A stretch of 64,000 bases of DNA, from contig JARDYH010000002.1 of NCBI GenBank assembly GCA_029215795.1, positions 46,174,001 through 46,238,000 of the forward strand. Direction: 5' to 3'. A model generated the notes under the pieces. It was not told where the DNA came from. It worked only from the letters and a program-made list of their open reading frames with translations, and did not search any database. This stretch comes from Anniella stebbinsi. Lineage: Eukaryota; Chordata; Lepidosauria; Squamata; Anniellidae. Positions within the stretch are counted from its first letter, which is position 1; every line of letters begins with the position of its first letter. This document shows, in pieces, positions 56,757-64,000 of the stretch. The position numbers and the translations under genes were made by a program.

Positions 56757-59569
56757 CAGGATCAGGATTGCCATTTTGGCATTGCAGAGATGTGACACAA
56801 TCAACAATAGTGGACGTTCCACTATTGTGTATTGGGCTTCCTTGTCTTCATTCTACTACATGAAGTAGAATGAAGAGAAGGCAAGCCCAATGGGTGCAAA
56901 ACAGATGATTGGGAAAGCAGTATTAAATGCAGATCTGGAACTCAATTTTGGTAGGCGGTACATATGGTTTTAGGCTATCAAAGCAAATGCTACCCAGCCT
57001 GTGAACTCAAGAAGCTTTTTTCACTCTAACCATCTCTCCCTAATGTCACACGAACAATAAAGATCTCAAATAAACCAGATTCCACTTTTTCATAAAGAAA
57101 GTAAGTCAAATAATAGTATATACTGGATGAATAATTCAATGAAAAATGTGATTTCACTTATTTAAAGGTAATTCCTTTGTTGCTATGCACAAACTTTCTA
57201 TTTTAAAAAGTAACGCCTTTGTGTCCTCACACTTAGAAAAAAAGATGTTTTTGTACCAATTGGCACTTCAGATCAGTATACATTATAATGTTTTCATTTC
57301 TTAATTTAATAAATTACTGCACCCATTTAATTTATGTAAAATCCTCACCTAGCCAATTTAAAACTTACTAATTGCAATCACTGAAAACACTTTTAAAATG
57401 AGGATGAAGCAAAAACCAGCACAGTTCAATTTAATCAGCACAGGAGCTGGTCAACATTTCTCTTTGCTTTAAAAATAATCCAGCAAAATTTTGAAGAGTA
57501 AAAGAGAAAAAATAAAATAAAAAATGTAGCAGAATATTAATTAGGTTTGGAACAGCTGTAATTAGCATTTCAAAGAGCTACTTTAAATTCAAGTGCATTG
57601 TGATCCAGAGACTATCTAGATTATATAGGATGCTACTAGAGAGGCAGAAAGACATAATTGTTATTGCTAAATTCCAGAGGGGCAGCCATGTTAGTCTGCT
57701 GCTGCTGCTGCTATTACTGAGAAGCTAGAGGAGGAGAGCTTGGACAGGTTTCACATGTGCCACTTTAAACACTTTTGAGCCTTTCCCTGGATAATAGGAT
57801 GCACGTGAAAAAGACAAATGCAGCTTTAAATGCTCATCTATCAGTTTTTTAAAATCAGTTCATGGTCATATAGGAAGGTGGGCTTACACACACATGTTAA
57901 CTTTCATCCATATGTTGCATCACCACCAAAGAGCTGTGTTTTATCTGAAGTGTATTTTTAACCTATCACCCACACCAAACCAACCCCCACAAGTTTCTAC
58001 ACATTTGGAAACAACTTTTTCACATTTCCTCCCTCTATGTGAGTCTTTGATCACTGTTAAAGAGGCACAACTCCTTTACCCAGTTATTCATCAATTTCCA
58101 TGACTGTCATGTGTAGACATGTAACATTCCTAGAAATGCTGAAGCCATGGGGAAAATATATATGCCCCTTTGGTTATTTGAATGGGGAAGGGGGGGGGGG
58201 AGGAGAAGGAGAAGGAGAAAAAGAACACATTTGATGAAAAGTAAAATATATGCAATATTTATGTTCTTATCAAACCTAAACTTATTTTACTGCTTTAAGA
58301 ACATAAAATTTATCAATCATCGCTTAGCATGCATATAAAAGTGTACTGTTTCGCATATTTGTGAAATTTATAGAGTAATTCGTCAATTTCAATATTTTTT
58401 TCTAGGTTGCCTTTTAGAGTATACATGTTCCCAATGAAACTTATACAAATCCTATGCATGTTTACTCAAAAGTATGACCAACTCTGTTTAATGGAGCTTG
58501 AGTCCAGGTGCCCATGACTGAAACCACAATAGAATACTGTGCATTCCTATACTTATCTACTCAGAAGTAAGCTTACTCTCAGGTTATGGGATTTCAGCAT
58601 TAGTTTTGTACGAGTAATATTGTGAATATGCCCAATACTAGAGATAGAGAGCTTCAAACAATTGCACCTAATGTTACCGAAGTAGATTACATATATCATG
58701 GTTGTTACCATCAGAGAAATAGAAAGAAAAATAAAAGTTGAAAAATAAAAAAACCCACAAATTTTGTGGTAGACAATAGTGTATTATTAAAAACCAGAGG
58801 GCTTCAGCTAAGGGGTGGTATATAAATAAATAAATAAATAAATAAATCAGAAATTGTTCTATACATTCACAATATTAAGAACCATTAGCTTATTTGGATA
58901 TCATATTAAACTTTATAACGACATAGAAAACACTGACCATTGTACACAAGAATTATTATTTGCTAATGCTATAGATAGCTTTACATAATTTGAGTGTGTA
59001 AAACCTCATCTTAAAAAAACATGTATTATTATTATGTATTATGTGTTATTATTAAAAGAAAAAAAATCATAGAACCCCCCCCCCCCAAAGTTCCCCAAAT
59101 TTTGCCAGTAGTGTGTGTGTTTATGGTGGTGGTGGTGGGAAGGGTCCTCACAGTAAATAGGTATGTATTTTCTTCTCTTTCCAAATTTTCCCACTTCCCC
59201 CGCCCCCCTGAGCCTTCACATTTTAGCCATGCACACTTCACCATCTGCCCCTTTCCCAGTCTCTGGTGAAACTGACAACAAATGGGAACAGCCTTTGTCC
59301 GTTTCACCATTGTCAATTTACTGCTCTGTCTCTGATGTTACTGTAAAATTGTTGATGTTGTATTGACACAAATATGTGTTGTTGTTTAAAAGGCATGTAT
59401 ATGTATAGACTGAATTGGTGTTTGAACCTTCAAATGGAAAATTCTGTCTTAAAGTGAAGTTGACATCACCAACCATTCAGAGGGCCATTTTTCCTATTTT
59501 ATTTACTCAAGGATCACATCATTATGATGAACATGGAAAATAATTTTAATCACATTTTAGTGCCGTAGA
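56757..59569. other. Intergenic, no gene seen
   Basis: AT-rich; (GCT)n at about 57698-57713, G-run at 58189, (TAAA)n at 58820-58848, C-run at 59076. Nothing else recognised. Confidence 0.6.
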
Positions 59570-60168
59570 TTTTTATCTAAAATTATAGATTTTCTGGTAA
59601 CCTCTCTTTTGGACTTCTGTAATGTGTTATATGTGGGGCTATCCAGAGCTTCAGTGGGTCCAAAGTAGGGCAGCAGGATTGTTAACGGGGACTGATTGAT
59701 ATTATCATATTACACCAGTACTTTGAGATCTGCAAAGGCTTCAAGTATTTTTTTGCGGACCAATTCAATGTGCTGGCCTAGTATTACCTTTTGAAGCCCT
59801 AAAGGTTTGGGGACAAATTCCCTGAAGGATTCTCTCCTCCTGCATTCAGAGTCCCTCTACTGGGCCCCCTCCAAATGAGATGAAATAGGTGGCTACTAAG
59901 GAGAAGGCTTTTTCAGTGGTGGCGCTCACCCAAGGGGCTTGCCTGGCACTTTTATGTGCCAGGTGAAGACCTTTTTATTTCCCAAGCTTTTTAGTCCTTC
60001 AGTTTTGTTTTTCGATGTGTTATTGTATTTTAGATTATTATTTTTTCACCGCTTACGGCTTTTACTCTGTTTTTTGCTTCAGTTTTGTCCTGTTTTAAAC
60101 TTTTACAAGTTTTATCAGAGAGCTTTGGCTTTTGGGTAGTATAGAAATGTAATAAATAAAAATAAAAT
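59570..60168 (+). mobile_element. L2-like LINE fragment, ORF2 end and 3' UTR
   Basis: Starts in the LLFWTSVMCYMW-like region (CTTTTGGACTTCTGTAATGT), continues through GTAGGGCAGCAGGATTGTTA, GAGAAGGCTTTTTCAGTGGT and GACCTTTTTATTTCCCAAGC, and ends GAGAGCTTTGGCTTTTGGGT plus an A-rich AATAAA tail. Decayed. Confidence 0.88.
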
Positions 60169-60714
60169 AGCCAATTACTTCTGTGTGTGCTACAGCACCC
60201 CTTCTCTCTGTTCTCTTACACTGGTACCCCTGTTTTTTTCTGTTCCACTGTCCCCCACCAGGACCTGCTGTACCTTCATATCAGCTTTTCTTTTCTCACC
60301 CCACATATCTCTTTGCAACCCATACTATATCCCCACTGATATCTCCCTCATTTCCTCTTTTCCCATCCATCGAGTCTCTTTTGATTTTTTCTCTCAGTTC
60401 CTCCTTTTTTCTCCCATGTCTCTTTCTGCTCTCTGTTTATAAGCACTACCACCACCCACCCATCTCTACTCCTTACTACTTTCAGCAGCAACAGCATACA
60501 AGGCCCTCACTCTCCCAGCAATTCATACGCCGAGGGAATTTGACATTCTATGAGGTTGCCTGCCTGCAAAAACTGGTGCCAATTCCACCACAAATATCAC
60601 TGAATCCAGAGTGAAAGCAATGACAATGCAGGTGCTTTTTGATGGACTGGGGCAAGCCATTGACATCCCCACAAATAGGTAGGGAACAGCCACAACTTGA
60701 TAGCTAGAATTCCT
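60169..60714. other. Pyrimidine-rich intergenic stretch
   Basis: The plus strand is strongly C/T-rich over about 60180-60480, which opens frames of up to 143 codons made of Ser, Pro, Leu and Phe. No protein family recognised; treated as compositional. Confidence 0.6.
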
Positions 60715-60745
<31 letters not shown>

Positions 60746-60965
60746 CTGTGTTTATTATCCCACCTTTCTTCCTCCAAGGGACCCAAGGTGGTGTACATAA
60801 TCCTCCTCCTCTCCACTTTATCCTCACAACAACCACCCTATGAAGTAGGTTGGGCTGAGAGTCTGGCCCAAAGTCACCCAGTGAGCTTCCATGGACGAGT
60901 GGGGACTAGAAACCGGATCTCCTGACTCCCAGTCCAGCACTTTAGTCACAACACCACACTATTTT
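60715..60965 (-). repeat. tRNA-derived SINE, MIR/CORE-like, second copy
   Basis: Minus-strand head TAAAGTGCTGGACTGGGAGT and GGAGATCCGGTTTCTAGTCC (tRNA A and B box region), body AGGGTGGTTGTTGTGAGGAT, tail of TTTA repeats at 60713-60745. Better preserved than the copy at 33750. Confidence 0.8.
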
Positions 60966-61375
60966 GCCCGGAAACGAATTGGCAGCCAGTATAAAGATTT
61001 TAAAATCAGTGTTATAGGGTTTACATGGGATGTCCCGGGTCTTGTGTTATACAAGCCTGTCTTAAACAAGCATACCAAGTTTCATTAGTTGGCCCCTTCC
61101 TAACTTGTTGGCCCCTTGCAGGCTTACCTGGTACTCACTAGCAGCAGTGCTCAGAATCAGACTAAACCTCACTCAATGTTTCAAATGTAGCATCACTCCA
61201 GGGCATTCTGGGACATTCAAATGGCAGCTCTCAGACCAGCTACTTTTCAAACGGGTGCCCAGTGCAAATATCAATTGTTCAAGGATGCTGCCAGCTGACA
61301 CTGCACCCACTGATACCTCAATGTTCAAAGGGAATATTACATTATGAACCCACACACAAACACATTTATTCATTT

Positions 61376-61520
61376 AGTACTTTTCATTCTGTTCCACAGC
61401 CGCAAAGGCTCCCAAAACAGCTTACACACACTCAGTAAAACAAGACAGTGCCTGCCCACAGACTTCCAATTTATAAAGGCACAACACACAAGGAAAAAGG
61501 GATGGGAAAGGAAGAGGGGC
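61376..61520. repeat. Interspersed repeat, family of 37534
   Basis: CCCAAAACAGCTTACACACA, then AAGACAGTGCCTGCCCACAG and ACAACACACAAGGAAAAAGG. Longest of three copies in this window. Confidence 0.65.
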
Positions 61521-62724
61521 GGGGTGGGGGTGTCGTGGGAAATGCCAAGCAGGCAAATTAAACCAAAAGCCCCACTTCACTTGTCGAAGGAGAACAAACA
61601 GCATAGCGCAATAGATGTCAAGCTTGTGCTCTTGACATAGGCCTGTGCCACACATGCAGGAGAATGAGGCTGTAGCCTGAAGTGGTAGAAATCTGGATTG
61701 TACCACTTCAGACTGCAGGTGGTGTTTAACCTTTTTGAATGCTCCCCCATCTAAATAAAACCTCCCTCCAATTACAAAGCTAGCTCATTGGGGAGAAAGA
61801 TTCTAGCCCAACCCTCTTTCTGCTATGCTTGCAGAGAGGCATTTAAAAGAAGGGGGGAGGGGATTCTGCACCTGCAGCCTGAAGTGCTTCAGTTTTCTCC
61901 ACCATCTCATTTGCATTTTACTGTGCTGCCTGTGTAGACCAGCCTTTAGTGATAGCAATTGGGATGAGGAATGGTGGGTGCAATGTCAATCTGGTTTTTT
62001 AAAAAAAGATTATTTGTTTTAATACAAGCACTCATCAAAACAACCAATGACAAGTCCCATATTGAAAGAGACATTCCCCCATGTGCAGGGGTAAAATTCT
62101 CACTCAAGTTAAATATCCCCCTGCCCAACAATATGAGGCCACCACATTCAAGCTACCAGAATCCCATATCATACAATGTTCCACAAGCACAAATTAACAA
62201 CTAGATATATGTGCAGAGCCAATAGCACATGCACATGCACATGATCTGATCCTACACATCAGGTCACAAAACATATCACATGCCTACATCAAGGGATGAA
62301 GCATTTGTAAAATGGATAAATTGTTCTAGGTTGTCTTTAGAAGTCAGGCTAGAAAACTGTCCCCATTTTACAGATGGGAGTACACTAGTGAAATTTAATT
62401 TTCTAAATATTTATATTGACTACTGCTAACCTAACACAAGTAAAAGGTTGAATGCAGAGAGACCCCCCACCCCCCAGATAATAAGTAGATTGACTCAATC
62501 TACACTTTAAAATAACTGGGTAGGTATGCTGAGGGGCACCCCTCAATTCATACCCCTTTCCTGTATGAAAGTAGGAAGAATGCCTTTTGTGAAATACCTG
62601 CTGTGACATGCATCATTTAAAATCTAGAAAGCAGGCCCTCCCCGCTTTTAGAACACACATTTACCATATACAAATATATGGAGATATAATCAGTCTGATT
62701 TATTAGTCTGCTAAGGAAGGGCAC

Positions 62725-62838
62725 AATCCTATGTATGTTTCAATAGAAAAAAGTCCTACAGCAAGATGGCTGGATGTGGAATGCTGGGAGCTGTAGGGCT
62801 TTTTTTCTGACTAAAGGTGCATAGGATTGCACCCTAAA
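62725..62838. repeat. Short hairpin (MITE-like) repeat, TGCAATCCTA family
   Basis: Left GGGCACAATCCTATGTATGT, right TGCATAGGATTGCACCCT, with AAAGTCCTACAG / CTGTAGGGCTTT further in. Same family as 14875-15006. Confidence 0.8.
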
Positions 62839-63299
62839 ACACATACAATTATTTAACCAATCCTGCAATCCTGCAAACGTTTAGTTTGGGAGTAAATTGT
62901 ATTGAATTCATTGAGACTTACTTCTGAGTAAATACAAATGGAATTGGGCCATAAGATTTCTTTAATCAGATGACAATCTTTCTAAGGAGCTATCCGATTT
63001 TAGTCCTGCTTAGTGTAGACACAGTGAAATGAATGGGACTTAAGTTAGACTTACCCTAAGTGTTTGTATCTATTGTAATTAACTTTTTAAAAAACCTGTT
63101 ACCTGATTAATTTGAGATAACTTTTTAATTGATTAAAATGGTTATTTTTTAAAAAATCTATTGATATGATTAATTGGCTAAACTTTACAGCCCTAAGAGT
63201 CTGGCAAATACTCTTTCTCCTTTTAGGGAAGTGTCTGTTGAATCTGTCACAGAGGAAGAGTGTGAGTGAATTGCTGGGAGCAGCAATAGGGACATGAGC

Positions 63300-63358
63300 T
63301 AGAGGTGAGCAATCCAATGCCCTCCAGATGTTGTGGACTACAACTCCCATAAGTGCTG
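63300..63358. repeat. Half of an inverted-repeat element
   Basis: CAATGCCCTCCAGATGTTGT followed by GGACTACAACTCCCATAAGT, the half-unit of the family split at 25503-26180. The other half is not seen. Confidence 0.6.
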
Positions 63359-64000
63359 GCTACTTTTGGTCTTGAATTTTCAATACCATGATTTAAAGTT
63401 CGCATAACTTTAGGCATCAAGTGGAAACTGCTGGTCTAGTCTGGCAGAGTGAAAGATGCAAACTCCATAGGTTGTTTCAATCGGTTGGTACCATAACCAA
63501 AGTGGGGGGAAAGTGGGACTCTTTCCATTTTCTTCCCCCAGTCTGATTTCTTGTTGCCATGGGTGAATTCGGAATGCTCAACAGTGCCAGAGAGCTGATT
63601 CTAATGCACCCAGAATATGTCCAGTTTGCAGTAGCCAAACATTGCCAGTAAACACTATGTTTTATCACTTATTTATTTATTTATTTGACCCCCCCCTTAC
63701 TATTGACACCCCCATAGATACTGTAGTGGTGTTGAATTGGCCCCGGTAGAGTCCTTTTCGTTGTTTTATTTTCACCCTCCCCAAATCTCTGGTAGAGCTC
63801 CTGCACCTGTAACATCTGCCCGACAGGTTGAAAAGAAAATGCAAAAAATGTATCTTTCCTCCCTTCCATGTCAGAAATAGTTGCATCCGCTGAATTACTG
63901 CCTGTCCCATAGCTGCTGTGACACGGAATCTCTACCTAGTGGGGTGGGGAGGATGTTGGAACTGTGTCACCAGCCTTGCTCTGCCCTCAGCTAGTATTCC

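Larger units (their letters stand above)
61521..64000. other. Intergenic, no gene seen
   Basis: Apart from the two short repeats listed, a CT-rich stretch at 63240 and TTTA repeats at 63668-63686, nothing is recognised. Open frames are short. Confidence 0.6.

Noticed and set aside
60183..60614. 143-codon frame rich in Ser, Pro, Leu and Phe
   Set aside because: Encoded by a C/T-rich tract; the overlapping second frame is equally open. No family or splice context.
41800..64000. miR-9-2 or its host transcript, known upstream of TMEM161B in mammals
   Set aside because: I looked for the mature miR-9 core (TCTTTGGTTATCTAGCTG) by eye on both strands and did not see it; it probably lies beyond the window.

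Overview
This is vertebrate nuclear DNA, most likely from a squamate reptile (lizard or snake). Protein-coding sequence is sparse and split into short exons with GT-AG introns. The rest is filled with fragments of L2-like and CR1 LINEs, tRNA-derived SINEs and many short inverted-repeat DNA elements. The nearly intact L2 reverse transcriptase copy and the CR1 tails ending in TTCTATGATTC fit a reptile with active L2 lines. The species cannot be named from this window.

The one host gene I can support is TMEM161B. It is complete on the minus strand: the start codon is at 40789-40787 and the stop codon at 8357-8355. Twelve coding exons can be joined with every splice phase matching, giving 487 codons plus stop, the length I recall for human TMEM161B. 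Exon 1 supplies only the ATG. A CpG-rich promoter lies upstream, about 40790-41790, with E-box, NRF1-like, ETS and CCAAT motifs and no TATA box. The 3' UTR runs leftward from 8354.

Layout: 1-3750 is intergenic with no gene seen. 3755-5650 is a 5'-truncated L2-like LINE with an almost intact reverse transcriptase. 5650-7820 is intergenic. 7820-41050 is TMEM161B with its introns. These hold a GC-rich palindromic element (intron 7), a CR1 inserted into an inverted-repeat element (intron 3), and a 2.7 kb DNA transposon with arms of about 600 bp and a broken ORF with a Cys-rich tail (intron 1). From 41800 to 64000 I see no gene: this stretch holds two 316-bp palindromic elements with TA target sites, a pair of abutting inverted-repeat elements, an L2 copy interrupted by CR1 and by one of the palindromes, further L2 3' ends, SINEs and microsatellites.

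No rRNA, functional tRNA, CRISPR array or prokaryotic-type operon is present. The most unusual material is in the mobile elements: the long-armed transposon at 30320-33048, the paired 316-bp palindromes at 41808 and 46492, and the hairpin-rich GC block at 17028-18290.
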